A DNA stretch of 64,000 nucleotides from UMGS1933 sp045593405. GTDB taxonomy: Bacteria; Bacillota; Clostridia; TANB77; CAG-508. The stretch is taken from NCBI GenBank assembly GCA_045593405.1, contig JAZNWN010000004.1:26578-90577 (forward strand), read 5' to 3'. Of this stretch, positions 36,198 to 45,951 are shown in pieces. The notes under the pieces were generated by a model, which worked only from the letters and a program-made list of their open reading frames with translations, had not been told where the DNA came from and ran no database searches. A program made the translations under genes and the position numbers. Position 1 is the stretch's first letter; each line of letters opens with the position of its first letter.

Positions 36198-36221
36198 TGT
36201 AGGGCTGGTCTTGACCAGCCC
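36198..36221. repeat. Short GTAGGG palindrome between glgP and pyk
   Basis: TGTA then GGGCTGGTC TT GACCAGCCC, a perfect 9-base-pair hairpin; related to that at 57611. Confidence 0.8.
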
Positions 36222-36259
36222 AAAAATTAATAAGAAATATTAAGAAAGAGGATGTTTTT

Positions 36260-37700
36260 ATGAGAAAAACTAAAATTGTTTGTACTATGGGGCCTGCAAC
36301 AGATAATCCAGAGGTTTTAAAGAATTTAATGCTTGCAGGAATGAATGTAGGAAGAATAAACTTTTCACATGGTAATTATAAAGACCAAGACGAAAGAATT
36401 AAAATGTTTAAAAAAGTAAGAGAAGAATTAGGTTTACCAATACCTTTATTACTAGATACACAAGGACCAGAAATAAGAATTGGTAAATTTAAAGAGGACA
36501 AAGCAGTTTTAGTAAATGGTAATACTTTTACACTTCTATATGATGATGTTTTAGGAGATAATACTAAAGTATCTATAACATATAAAAACCTATATAATGA
36601 AATAGATGTAGGTAGAACTATACTTGTTAATGACGGGACAATTGAGCTTAAAGTAAAGGAAATTAGCCGGCAAAGATATAGTATGTGAGGTTATACAAGG
36701 TGGAAATTTAACGAACAGAAAAAGTATTAATATACCAGATTTTATTGTTAATTTACCTGGAATTACTGATAAAGACGTAGAAGATATAAAATATGGTATT
36801 GAAGCAGGATTTGACTATATTGCAGCATCTTTTATAAGAAAACCACAAGATGTATTAGAGATAAAACAAGTATTAAAAGAGAATAATGGAGAACATATAA
36901 AAGTAATCTCAAAAATAGAAAACAGAGAAGGAATAGACAATTTTGATAAAATATTGGAAGTGTCAGATGGAATAATGGTAGCAAGAGGAGACTTGGGTGT
37001 TGAGATTCCAATGGAAGAAGTTCCAATACTTCAAAAACAATTTATTAAAAAAACATATACACAAGGAAAACCAGTTATAACAGCTACACAAATGCTAGAA
37101 TCAATGATTACAAATCCAAGACCGACTAGAGCAGAAGTGAGTGATGTTGCAAATGCTATATTTGATGGGACAAGCGCAATAATGTTATCTGGAGAAACAG
37201 CAACAGGAATGTTTCCGATCGAATGTGTAAAAACAATGAGTAAAATAGCAATGGCGGTAGAACAATCTATAAAATATTGGAAACGTTTTAGAAATAGACA
37301 ATATAATTTAAAAAACTTTGATTATAAATTTAATATAAATTATGCGATTTGTGGAGCAGCAGAAAGTATAGAAGCGAAGGCAATAGTTGCATATACAGAT
37401 ACTGGAGATATGCCAAGAAAGGTTGCAAGTTTTGGCCCAGAATGTCCAGTGTTTGCGATAACACAAAATGAGGTAACATATAGGCAGTTGGGCTTGTGCT
37501 GGAATATAAATCCAAGATTATTTAAACCACAAGAGACAATAGATGAATTATTACATGTTGGACTAAAAACTTTGCGTGAAGAAAAACAGATATTAAAAGG
37601 AGATAAGGTGATTATAGCAGGAGGAAGCAAAGCATTAACAAATCTTGAACCTGATGAAGCTTACTTAAATACTGCAATAGGTGGAATTGTAGAAATATAG
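36260..37700 (+). CDS. pyk: Pyruvate kinase, one +1 recoding site
   Basis: With one shift, 479 residues. N-terminal TKIVCTMGPATDNPEVLKNL and LMLAGMNVGRINFSHGN, the K-catalytic VISKIENREGIDNFD, metal/active-site MVARGDLGVEIPMEEVP and TATQMLESM are typical. The shift at 36668 (AGC CGG C) lies in the B domain and restores KEISGKDIVCEVIQGG. It lacks the extra C-terminal PEP-utiliser-like domain found in Bacillus. As the committed ATP-producing step of glycolysis it is expected to be strongly expressed, which makes inactivation unlikely. A short gap (13 bases) leads to rsmE. Confidence 0.93.
36668..36670 (+). other. +1 recoding site of pyk (AGC CGG C)
   Basis: The only CGGC site. Skipping one C restores ISGKDIVCEVIQGG; unshifted reading stops at TGA six codons later. 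Confidence 0.9.
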
Positions 37701-37712
37701 AAAGGGAAAAGC

Positions 37713-38465
37713 ATGCCAAAATTTTTTATAAAAAACAACCAAATTGAGAATGAGATTATACATATTACAGGAACAGATGTGAATCATATTGCAAATGTAT
37801 TAAGGTTAAAAATAGATGATCAAGTACAAGTATGTAATGAAGACAAAATGATTAATTACAAAGCCAAAATTTTAGAAATAAATAAGGAAGAAATCAAATG
37901 CACTATATTAGAAATGGGGCAATCAAAATCCGAAGCAAACATACATATTAATATTTTTCAAGGACTTCCTAAAGCTGAGAAAATGGAACTTATAATTCAA
38001 AAATGTACTGAACTAGGGGTAAAAGAGATAACTCCTGTACAAATGGAAAGATGCGTTGTAAAACTAGATAATAAATCTGAAAATAAGAAAATTGAGAGAT
38101 GGAGAAAAATTGCAGAAGTTGCTTCAAAACAAAGTGGAAGAGATAGAATACCTAATATAAATAATGTAACTAATATAAGAGATATTTGCAATGTATTGGA
38201 AGAGTATGATATAGTATTGGTACCATATGAGAACGAAAAAAATATTACACTAAAAGAGATTTTAAAAAAGCTTCCTAAAAAAGATTTGAAAATAGCAATT
38301 GTAATTGGACCTGAGGGAGGATTTGAAGAAAAAGAAATTCAAACTTTAAAAGAAAACAATTGTAAAATTGTAACTTTAGGAAATAGAATTTTAAGAACTG
38401 AAACAGTGGCTATTGCAATGACAAGTGTAATTTTATATGAATTGGCTGATTTTGGAGGAATTTAA
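37713..38465 (+). CDS. rsmE: 16S rRNA (uracil1498-N3)-methyltransferase RsmE
   Basis: 250 residues. N-terminal PUA-like domain (VNHIANVLRLKIDDQVQVC), then the SPOUT domain with GLPKAEKMELIIQKCTELG, SKQSGRDRIPNI, IGPEGGFEEKEI and LGNRILRTETVAIAM. It methylates U1498 of 16S rRNA. GGGAAAAG precedes ATG 37713. Confidence 0.93.
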   Translation: MPKFFIKNNQIENEIIHITGTDVNHIANVLRLKIDDQVQVCNEDKMINYKAKILEINKEEIKCTILEMGQSKSEANIHINIFQGLPKAEKMELIIQKCTELGVKEITPVQMERCVVKLDNKSENKKIERWRKIAEVASKQSGRDRIPNINNVTNIRDICNVLEEYDIVLVPYENEKNITLKEILKKLPKKDLKIAIVIGPEGGFEEKEIQTLKENNCKIVTLGNRILRTETVAIAMTSVILYELADFGGI

Positions 38466-38470
38466 AAGAA

Positions 38471-39109
38471 GTGAAAAAGAAGGAATTAGAAACACTAGAA
38501 AAAATAAATCAAGAAAGAATTTTAAACAAAGAAATAAAAAAAATAATTTCAAAAAAAGTATTAAAAAATTTTATTTTTGCAACTGGAATATTGCTGTTTT
38601 TTGCAATTTTAAAATTAATGGCAATAAATTTAGAAAAACAATTAGCAATATTAATTTACAAAGTGCTAAGTGTTGTGGTTTTAGTGGTTACATTAATTTT
38701 ATTTGAAGTTGCATATAAGAAGGATAATGATAGCCTTGCAATTACAAGTATAGAAATGTTTTTGTTATCAATATTAACACTTCTTACACCATATATATTA
38801 ATTAATAGAGCAAATATATATACTTCAATAATAGGAGTATATTTTACAGTTTATTATATAATTAAAAACTTTATTATATATAGAAAAGAAAAAAACAAAT
38901 ACTTAAAAGAAAAAAATGATATAACTCAAATAGTGAAAAGAGAAAGCCAAGATGAACTTGCAAAAGAACAACTTGAAAAAATTAAACAAGAAGAAAAACC
39001 AAGAAAAAGAGGTAGACCCAAAAAGATACCAGATACTGCAATAAAAACAAAAGAAACTGAAATAACTGTAAAAAGAAAACGTGGCAGACCAAAGAAAGTA
39101 AATAATTAG
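38471..39109 (+). CDS. Membrane protein with two C-terminal AT-hook motifs
   Basis: 212 residues from GTG 38471. Four predicted membrane helices (~33-125, e.g. FIFATGILLFFAILKLMAI, VLSVVVLVVTLILFEVAY) precede a charged linker and a tail with two copies of an RKRGRPKK motif (residues ~177-184 and ~201-208), the canonical AT-hook core (RGRP) that binds the minor groove of AT-rich DNA. No family recognised. Such a protein could tether AT-rich DNA to the membrane; this is inference. It lies between rsmE and yicC. Confidence 0.75.
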   Translation: MKKKELETLEKINQERILNKEIKKIISKKVLKNFIFATGILLFFAILKLMAINLEKQLAILIYKVLSVVVLVVTLILFEVAYKKDNDSLAITSIEMFLLSILTLLTPYILINRANIYTSIIGVYFTVYYIIKNFIIYRKEKNKYLKEKNDITQIVKRESQDELAKEQLEKIKQEEKPRKRGRPKKIPDTAIKTKETEITVKRKRGRPKKVNN

Positions 39110-39157
39110 AGTTAAAATTGCCCAAAATTTGGGTAGAATATAGGAGGGAAAACTTTT

Positions 39158-40036
39158 ATGTTAAGAAGTATGACTGGTTTTGGAAGGAGCAAATACGAAA
39201 CTGAAGGAAGAGAATATTTAGTAGAAATAAAATCTGTAAACAATAGATATAGTGATATAAATATAAAATTATCAAGAGGTATTAGCTTTTTAGAAGAAAA
39301 GGTGAAAAAAGCTATATCAAGTTCTATATCCAGAGGTAAGGTGGATGTATTTATTAGCTTTACTAACAATAGTGATAAAGGAAAAAAAATAAAAATAAAT
39401 ACAGAGCTTGCTAAGCAATATATAGAGGAGTTGAGGAGTTTACAAGGAGAAACAGGTATAATAGATAATATTGGAGTAATTGATATTTCTAAAATGCCAG
39501 AAGTTCTTAATTTAAAAACAGAAGATGATGATGAAGAGTTGCTTTGGCAAGAACTTTTAGAATGTTTAAATAATGCAATAACCAGTTTTATCTTAATGAG
39601 AGAAAATGAAGGAACAAAAATAAAAGAAGATTTAGAAAAAAGAATTATATGTGTTAAGGATAAAATAGAAAAAATAAATGAAATTTCTACTGGACTTGTG
39701 GAAGAATATGTAGTAAAATTAGAAAAACGAGTAAATGAGCTTTTAAAAACATCAGTTGTAGACGAAACTAGACTGGCACAAGAAATAGTAATTTATTCTG
39801 ACAAATGTTCTGTAGAAGAAGAACTAACAAGACTAAGAAGCCATATATCTCAATTTTTAGATTTACTTAATGAAACAAACCCAGTAGGAAAAAAATTAGA
39901 TTTCTTAATTCAAGAAATGAATAGAGAAACAAATACAATAGGTTCTAAAGCAAATAATTTAAGCATAACAAATTTAGTTGTAGATATTAAAACTGAAATA
40001 GAAAATATTAGAGAACAAGTACAAAACATAGAATAA
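39158..40036 (+). CDS. yicC: YicC-family endoribonuclease
   Basis: 292 residues. N-terminal LRSMTGFGRSKYETEGREYLVEIKSVNNRY and C-terminal GKKLDFLIQEMNRETNTIGSKAN are the signatures of YicC/YloC proteins, a family of endoribonucleases linked to stationary-phase growth. AGGAGGGAAAACTTTT precedes the ATG. First gene of the yicC-remA-rpoZ-gmk cluster. Confidence 0.93.
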   Translation: MLRSMTGFGRSKYETEGREYLVEIKSVNNRYSDINIKLSRGISFLEEKVKKAISSSISRGKVDVFISFTNNSDKGKKIKINTELAKQYIEELRSLQGETGIIDNIGVIDISKMPEVLNLKTEDDDEELLWQELLECLNNAITSFILMRENEGTKIKEDLEKRIICVKDKIEKINEISTGLVEEYVVKLEKRVNELLKTSVVDETRLAQEIVIYSDKCSVEEELTRLRSHISQFLDLLNETNPVGKKLDFLIQEMNRETNTIGSKANNLSITNLVVDIKTEIENIREQVQNIE

Positions 40037-40049
40037 AAGGAGAATATTT

Positions 40050-40319
40050 ATGCAATTATTAAATATAGGTTTTGGAAATGTGGTTTCTGCAGGAAGAATT
40101 ATTTCAATAGTGAGTCCAGAAGCTGCACCAATAAAAAGAATGATTCAAGAATCTAAAGATAGTAAAGTGGCAGTAGATGCGACTTGTGGAAGAAGGACAA
40201 AAGCGGTTATAGTAATGGATTCTGGACATATTGTATTATCAGCTCTGCAACCAGAAACTTTAGCAGGAAGATTAGATGTAGGAATTGAAAATAAAGAAGA
40301 AAATAATAATAATGAATAA
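40050..40319 (+). CDS. remA: RemA-like DNA-binding regulator (DUF370)
   Basis: 89 residues; QLLNIGFGNVVSAGRIISIV, PIKRMIQESKDSKVAVDATCGRRTKAVIVMDSGHIVLSAL are near-invariant in RemA, which activates biofilm matrix and osmoprotection genes in Bacillus. Position between yicC and gmk is the classic one. AAAGGAGAATATTT precedes the ATG. Confidence 0.93.
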   Translation: MQLLNIGFGNVVSAGRIISIVSPEAAPIKRMIQESKDSKVAVDATCGRRTKAVIVMDSGHIVLSALQPETLAGRLDVGIENKEENNNNE

Positions 40320-40333
40320 AGGAGAGAATAAAA

Positions 40334-40525
40334 ATGATTATTAAACCAACAGTTACAGATTTATTAAAAATTGCAGATAACAGATTTGAATTAGTAATAG
40401 CAACATCTAAAAGAGCAAGAAAAATTGCACAGGGAGAAAAGCCTTTAACAAATGTAAAAGAAAAATCAACAGTAACATTAGCTGCTAATGAAATTGCAGA
40501 AGGTAAGGTGAAAATAGAATGCTAG
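40334..40525 (+). CDS. rpoZ: RNA polymerase omega subunit
   Basis: 63 residues; IADNRFELVIATSKRARKIA and LAANEIAEGKVKIE match omega, which helps assemble RNA polymerase. The gene lies between remA and gmk and overlaps gmk by seven bases (40519-40525); in most Firmicutes gmk comes first. Confidence 0.88.
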   Translation: MIIKPTVTDLLKIADNRFELVIATSKRARKIAQGEKPLTNVKEKSTVTLAANEIAEGKVKIEC

Positions 40526-41094
40526 TATTATTGTCAGGAGTATCTGGAGCAGGAAAAGATACGATTAAAAAAGAATTAATAAAAAGAATGGAAAATGTAG
40601 TATCATTACCATCATATACAGATAGACCAGTTCGAATAAATGAGATACCTGGCGTAATGTATAATCACGTTACAACAGAAGAATTCGAAGATATGATAAG
40701 AAAAGATGAATTATATGAATATAGTCTTCATCATAAACACTATTATGGAACATCTAGAAAACTTATGAATGAAAAAATAAAAAGTGGAAAAATAATAGTA
40801 AAAGATATGGATGTTAATGGAACAGAAAACTTAATTGAGTTACTAAAACAAGACACTAAAGTAGTAACAATTTTTTTAAGAGTTCCAAAAGAAGAATTAA
40901 GAAAAAGATTAGAACATAGAAAAGATAAGCCAAGTATAAAAGAAATAGAATTAAGACTTAATAGATTTGATTATGAAGAATCAAAAATTGGAATGTATGA
41001 TTATGTACTTAAAAATAATGACCTAGAAAAATCAGTACAAATAATAATGACAATAATAGAAAACGAAAAAAAATTAGAAGGAACACAAGAATAA
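40519..41094 (+). CDS. gmk: Guanylate kinase-like protein
   Basis: 191 residues. Phosphate-binding loop LLSGVSGAGKDTIKK (usually GPSGAGKGT), then TDRPVRINEIPGVMYNHVT in place of the TTRxPRxGE GMP-binding motif, HHKHYYGTSRKLMNEKI and a final DYVLKNNDLEKSV. The cluster position supports Gmk (GMP to GDP), although P-loop and GMP-binding residues diverge, so altered specificity is possible. Start overlaps rpoZ. Confidence 0.82.
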   Translation: MLVLLSGVSGAGKDTIKKELIKRMENVVSLPSYTDRPVRINEIPGVMYNHVTTEEFEDMIRKDELYEYSLHHKHYYGTSRKLMNEKIKSGKIIVKDMDVNGTENLIELLKQDTKVVTIFLRVPKEELRKRLEHRKDKPSIKEIELRLNRFDYEESKIGMYDYVLKNNDLEKSVQIIMTIIENEKKLEGTQE

Positions 41095-41114
41095 TTTCTT
41101 AAGTGTTCTTTTTT
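41081..41114 (+). terminator. Terminator after gmk
   Basis: GAACACAAGAA pairs with TTCTTAAGTGTTC (two-base bulge), followed by TTTTTT; the stop codon lies in the hairpin loop. Confidence 0.75.
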
Positions 41115-41186
41115 ATAAATAAATATTTACACAAATCATTTTTTATGATAAAAATATATATGTAAAAATATATTTTAGGAGTTAAT

Positions 41187-43613
41187 ATGTTTAAAAATAG
41201 TAAAGAAAAAAGTAATAATTATATAACTATGGAAGACGTAGAAAGAATATATAATCATCAAAAGAAGGCTTTTGAAGATAAAATAGCTCAGCAACAACAC
41301 AAAATTGATGAATTAACTAATTATTTTTCAGCAAGGTTTGGAGAAGATGTTGCAAATTCTAATATATCTACAAAATTAAAAAATATTGAAAAAAACTTAC
41401 AAGAAATAGAAACTAAATATAAGGCCAATTTAGAGAATAATGCAAAAGAATTAAAAAAAGAGATAGAAGAAGAAGGGCAAAGAATTGCGACAAAATTAAA
41501 CGACTCTCAAACAGAAGCTTATTTTAAAATTCTACAAAAAAATGAAAGTGATATAGCTAAAATAAAAGATTTTTTTGTAGAGAAAGATGAGAAAACTGGT
41601 GAAATAGGTAAGCTTATAAAAGAATATATAAAAGAAAATGAAGAATATAAAGAACAAATAAAAAATGAATTTAAAGAAACTAATCAAAAAATAGGTAAAA
41701 TTAATTATTTAGGAATATCTACTAAATTTGAAAAAAAATTAAAAGAAGAAAGTAGTAAAATAGAGGATAAGGTAGAACAAGCAAAAAAACAAATAAAAAT
41801 AGACTTTACTAAGCAGGAGGAAAAAGTATCAAAAGAACTTTTAGATTCAAAAGAAAAAATAAAGAATGTTACAAAATTTGTAAATGAAATAGATGCAATG
41901 TGGGCAAAAAAATTAGCAACAATAGATGAAAGCATAGAAAGTACGGCAAATCTAATAGGAAGTTTAGAAGAAAAACTATCAAATGAAATTGCATATGCAA
42001 AGGATTATACAGAGAATATAGCAAGTTCGGTAACTGGTTTAGAAGAAAAATTATCAAAAGAATTGGTAACTGCAAATGAAAAAACAGAAGGAATAAAAAC
42101 TTCGGTAAATAGTTTAGAAGAAAAAATATCAAATGAAATTGCAAGTGTAAATAATTATACAGAAAATATAGCAAATTCACTAAGTGACTTAGATCAGAGT
42201 TTATCAAAAGAAATAGTTATTGCAAATGAAAATATACAAGGAGCAATAAACTCAGTAAGTGATTTAGATGAAAGATTATTAAAAGAAAATGAAGCTACAA
42301 ATAAAAACATACAAAATATCGAAAATAAATTAAGCAAATTAGACAAAAAACTTTTAGAAAAAATTGAAACAGTAAATAAAACTTTTCAAGATAATGAAAA
42401 TAAACTACATGACTTAGAACAAAATTTTTCAAATGAGCTTGTTATTATAAAAGAAAATATAGAGACTAATATTGAAAAAACAAGCAAATTAGAAGAAAAT
42501 ATACAAAAAGGACTTGAAGAAGCAAAACAAGAAGCAAATGAATCTGTAAATAAATTAGAAGAGAGTTTAAATTCTAGGACCACAAAATTAGAAGAAAAAA
42601 TAAAACAATTAAAAGAAAATTTAAAAACTGCGAAAAACGAATCAAAAAAAATAGAATCAAATTTAACAACAAAACTAGAAGAAATAAAACAAGAAACTAA
42701 CAATTTATATACAAAGCTTGAATTAGATACAAGTGAAAAAATAGAAACTAAATTGCAAGAGGTAATTACAAATGTTGAAAATTCTAAATTACAAATAACA
42801 AATTTAGAGAATAAGATAAATATCAATTTTGACCAAGTAAAAAAAGACACATTGGCTGAAAATGAAGAACTAAAAATTAAGCTAAATGAACAAATAGAAA
42901 ATAATAAAAATGAGAATAAGAAAGAATTAGAAAACATAGCAACAACAATTAATGAAATTAATAAAACAGTTGAAGTGTCAATTAATGATATAGGGCAAGA
43001 AATATTGAAACTTAAGGAAGAAACAAAAGCTAATTTAGAAAAACAAGATAACAATAATACTAATATAGAACTTTTCAAAAAAGACTATAATAAATATGTT
43101 ACAAAAATGAACAATGAATTAGCTAAAATTAGTAAGGAAATTTTAAATGTACAAAAGAAAAATTTAGAAACTAACCAAAATTTACAAGTAAAAATCAAAG
43201 CATATATTGATAATAAAGTTGCAAAGGTTGATAACACAAAAAAAGTAGAAGAACTTATAGACAATTTAAATCTTTCTATATTGGAAAGAGAAAAACTACA
43301 AAAGATAGAAATGGAAGAATTATTGAGCAAAAAGCTAAAAGAAATACAAAAAGAAAATGAAAGAATTTTAAGTAAAAAAATTCAAGAAATGGCTAGTAAA
43401 TTGATTAAAGACAATGTGGCTCAAGTAATACAAAAACCAAACAATGTAAATCTATATGAGGAGATGCCAAAAAAGAAAAAGAATATGTATGAACTTATAG
43501 ATGAAAATCAAATATTAAAAAGAAGTGCAGCAAGTAAAAATTCTATATCAACAGAAAAAGAATCTAAATCTCAAATACTAAAGTTTTTTTATGACGATGA
43601 AGATGAAAATTAG
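41187..43613 (+). CDS. Long coiled-coil protein with 25-residue tandem repeats
   Basis: 808 residues, almost entirely charged helix rich in Glu, Lys, Asn and Ile, without signal peptide or membrane segment. From about residue 255 at least seven consecutive 25-residue units occur, each starting with a LEEKL- or LDxxL-type motif and containing SNE/SKE. 25 residues equals two heptads plus one hendecad, which fits a continuous coiled coil. The C-terminus (MYELIDENQILKR) ends in an acidic tail. No family recognised; a structural scaffold or filament is plausible. Confidence 0.75.
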   Translation: MFKNSKEKSNNYITMEDVERIYNHQKKAFEDKIAQQQHKIDELTNYFSARFGEDVANSNISTKLKNIEKNLQEIETKYKANLENNAKELKKEIEEEGQRIATKLNDSQTEAYFKILQKNESDIAKIKDFFVEKDEKTGEIGKLIKEYIKENEEYKEQIKNEFKETNQKIGKINYLGISTKFEKKLKEESSKIEDKVEQAKKQIKIDFTKQEEKVSKELLDSKEKIKNVTKFVNEIDAMWAKKLATIDESIESTANLIGSLEEKLSNEIAYAKDYTENIASSVTGLEEKLSKELVTANEKTEGIKTSVNSLEEKISNEIASVNNYTENIANSLSDLDQSLSKEIVIANENIQGAINSVSDLDERLLKENEATNKNIQNIENKLSKLDKKLLEKIETVNKTFQDNENKLHDLEQNFSNELVIIKENIETNIEKTSKLEENIQKGLEEAKQEANESVNKLEESLNSRTTKLEEKIKQLKENLKTAKNESKKIESNLTTKLEEIKQETNNLYTKLELDTSEKIETKLQEVITNVENSKLQITNLENKININFDQVKKDTLAENEELKIKLNEQIENNKNENKKELENIATTINEINKTVEVSINDIGQEILKLKEETKANLEKQDNNNTNIELFKKDYNKYVTKMNNELAKISKEILNVQKKNLETNQNLQVKIKAYIDNKVAKVDNTKKVEELIDNLNLSILEREKLQKIEMEELLSKKLKEIQKENERILSKKIQEMASKLIKDNVAQVIQKPNNVNLYEEMPKKKKNMYELIDENQILKRSAASKNSISTEKESKSQILKFFYDDEDEN

Positions 43614-43622
43614 AAATATGTA

Positions 43623-43676
43623 TGTAGGGGCAAGGTTCCACCCTTGCCCGGGCTAGACGTAGGTCTAGTCATACAT
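43623..43676. repeat. GTAGGGGC palindromic repeat, copy 5
   Basis: TGTAGGGGCAAGG...CCTTGCCC then GGCTAGACGTAGGTCTAGTC, a diverged second hairpin. Confidence 0.8.
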
Positions 43677-43702
43677 CAATAAACAAATTAAGGAGGTAAT
43701 TA

Positions 43703-44362
43703 ATGGTAACTTTTGAAGATGTAAAAAATAATCCAGAAGTGCAGGAATTAATTGTTGGGGCACAAAGACAATTAAATGCATTAGGCTATACAGAACATTC
43801 AATAAGACATGTTAGTATAGTTGCAAATAGAGCAGCAAAAATTCTGCAAGATTTAGGCTATGATGAACATAGAGTAGAACTAGCTAAAATAGCAGGTTTT
43901 CTACATGATATTGGAAATGGTGTAAACAGAGTAGACCACGCTCACAGCGGGGCTATTTTGGCTTATAATATTTTAAAAGACATGGGAATGGATTTGAAAG
44001 ATAGAACAGAAATAATGTCTGCAATTGGAAACCATGATGAATCTACAGGAACAGCTGTAAGTGATATATCTGCAGCATTGATTTTAGCAGATAAATCAGA
44101 TGTGCATAGAGATAGGGTTGTAAATCCAAATAAATCATCATTTGAGATTCATGACAGAGTAAACTATGCAGTAACAAATACTAAATTAGAAATAGATAAA
44201 GAGAATAGAAGAGTTATGCTTAATTTAAGTATAGACACAAATATTTGCCCAGTTCTTGACTATTTTGAAATTTTCATGGAAAGAACTAGAATGAGTAAGT
44301 ATGCAGCAAAATATTTAAACATATGGTTTGAATTAATAATAAATGACACAAGATTATTATAA
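43703..44362 (+). CDS. HD-domain phosphohydrolase
   Basis: 219 residues. The metal-binding HD signature is clear: H in SIRHVSIVANRAA, HD in GFLHDIGNGVNRVDHAHSG, further H in IGNHDESTG and D in ALILADKSDVHRDRV. Such proteins hydrolyse nucleotides or cyclic dinucleotides; the substrate here is unknown. GGAGGTAATTA precedes the ATG. It lies upstream of the SecD-like gene with 24 bases between. Confidence 0.85.
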   Translation: MVTFEDVKNNPEVQELIVGAQRQLNALGYTEHSIRHVSIVANRAAKILQDLGYDEHRVELAKIAGFLHDIGNGVNRVDHAHSGAILAYNILKDMGMDLKDRTEIMSAIGNHDESTGTAVSDISAALILADKSDVHRDRVVNPNKSSFEIHDRVNYAVTNTKLEIDKENRRVMLNLSIDTNICPVLDYFEIFMERTRMSKYAAKYLNIWFELIINDTRLL

Positions 44363-44386
44363 AACATATTTTTAGGAGGAATAAAG

Positions 44387-45757
44387 GTGAAAACATTAAA
44401 AAGAATTGAAATAGTAGCAGTATTACTATTTGTAGCAATAATAATATTTGCATCATTTTTTGGAGTATATAAAAAAGAAGATTTTAGAGTTGTAAATATA
44501 ATAAAAGAATATGATTTAGGAATGCAATTTACAGATGCAAGAGTACTAAAAATGACAGTTAGTACAGCTGAAATTGAAAGAATATATAATTCTGAGGGAA
44601 ATATAATTGAGGATGATGGTGAAACAGAATATACAGAAGAAAATGGATACAGAACTGAAACAGTAAAAGTAAATGAAGATGAGGTTCTAACAATAGATAA
44701 TTATAAATTAGTAAAGAAAATACTAAAAAATAGATTAAAAGGAATGACTGTTGGAGAATACAATATAGAACTTAATGAAGAAACAGGAGATTTGTCTATA
44801 GAATTACAAGAAAATGATGAAGTAGAAGAAACAATACATCATTTAACACAGCAAGGTAAATTTACTATAATAGATGACGAAACAAAGGAAACTTTATTAG
44901 ATAATAGTGATGTTAAATCTGCAACAGTAGTATATGGAGCAAGTGATGAAACTGGAACTTCTACAACTATATATTTACAAATAAACTTTAACGATGAAGG
45001 CGCAGAAAAATTAGAAGAAATAAGTAAAGTTTATGTAAAAACAACAGAAGAACAAGAAAATGAAGAAGGAGAAATAGAAGAAGTTGACACTACAAAATAT
45101 ATAAGTGTTGTATTAGATGGTGAAACATTAAATTCAACATATTTTGGTGAAACAATGTCTACAGGAGTTTTATATATACCAATGAGTGAAGCAACAGACA
45201 ATAAGACATTAACACAAGCTGTACATGAAATAAATCATATAACTACAATAATTAACAATGGAGAATTACCAATAGAATATGAATATTCAGAAGAAACAGT
45301 AGGAGCAGAAAACACAATAGATACTATGCTAATTATAAAAGTACTAATTCCAGCAGTATTGCTTTTACTTATATGTGTTGTAAAATTTGGAGTAAAAGGA
45401 TTTGTTTCAGTATTTTTACAAATAGGATATGTAGCTATGCTTTTATTAGTACTTAGATATACAAATGTTGTAATAACAATAGAAGGAATACTTGGAATAA
45501 TCTTCTCAGGAATATTAAACTATATTTTGGTATGTGCTATGTTAAATAATTTAAAGAAAAAAGGACATATAGAGTGGAAATTGATTGGAAAATTTGCATT
45601 AAGAACAATTCTTGTATATATACTTGCAATAATACTTTCATTTAATTCATTAACTAGAGTAAGTAGTCTAGGAATGACACTTGTTTGGGGAAGCTTTGTA
45701 CTTTATATTTATAATTTAACAATAACAAGATACGTATTGAAGATGTTGAACAAATAA
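44387..45757 (+). CDS. secD: SecD-like membrane protein
   Basis: 456 residues from GTG 44387 (TAGGAGGA upstream). An N-terminal helix is followed by a large extracytoplasmic region with KKILKNRLKGMTVGEYNIEL and VVLDGETLNSTYFGE, then EETVGAENTIDTMLIIKVLI and five or six C-terminal helices. This order (P1 domain, TVG..., RND-like membrane bundle) is that of the protein-export subunit SecD. Conservation is weak and no secF is adjacent, so it may be a diverged, stand-alone SecD or a relative. Confidence 0.7.
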   Translation: MKTLKRIEIVAVLLFVAIIIFASFFGVYKKEDFRVVNIIKEYDLGMQFTDARVLKMTVSTAEIERIYNSEGNIIEDDGETEYTEENGYRTETVKVNEDEVLTIDNYKLVKKILKNRLKGMTVGEYNIELNEETGDLSIELQENDEVEETIHHLTQQGKFTIIDDETKETLLDNSDVKSATVVYGASDETGTSTTIYLQINFNDEGAEKLEEISKVYVKTTEEQENEEGEIEEVDTTKYISVVLDGETLNSTYFGETMSTGVLYIPMSEATDNKTLTQAVHEINHITTIINNGELPIEYEYSEETVGAENTIDTMLIIKVLIPAVLLLLICVVKFGVKGFVSVFLQIGYVAMLLLVLRYTNVVITIEGILGIIFSGILNYILVCAMLNNLKKKGHIEWKLIGKFALRTILVYILAIILSFNSLTRVSSLGMTLVWGSFVLYIYNLTITRYVLKMLNK

Positions 45758-45767
45758 TAATTCATGT

Positions 45768-45896
45768 AATTTTCAGCCTACCTTTTGTATGATTTTCTAA
45801 AAAATTAAATTCTCCACGGCATACGCGGGTATTCCCCCGCCTCAAAGGGCTGTCGAATGTTAATTTTTATAAAACATACAAAACGGCTGAAATTTT
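45768..45896. repeat. Long imperfect palindrome after the SecD-like gene
   Basis: Arms TTTTCAGCC...TTTTGTATGATTTT and AAAACATACAAAACGGCTGAAA enclose a GC-rich core with CGGGTATTCCCCCG. Terminator-like for the upstream gene; no coding capacity. Confidence 0.7.
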
Positions 45897-45951
45897 AAAA
45901 TCATTATACTATCACATAAACTATTATATTGCTAATGGTAACACTATAAAA

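Noticed and set aside
41940..42480. 75-bp periodicity as a repeat array or CRISPR
   Set aside because: The period is in-frame and encodes a continuous 25-residue coiled-coil unit in a long gene.
42386..43078. A 230-codon - strand frame opposite the coiled-coil gene
   Set aside because: Low-complexity Ser/Phe/Ile composition mirrors the Lys/Glu-rich sense strand; no start signal.
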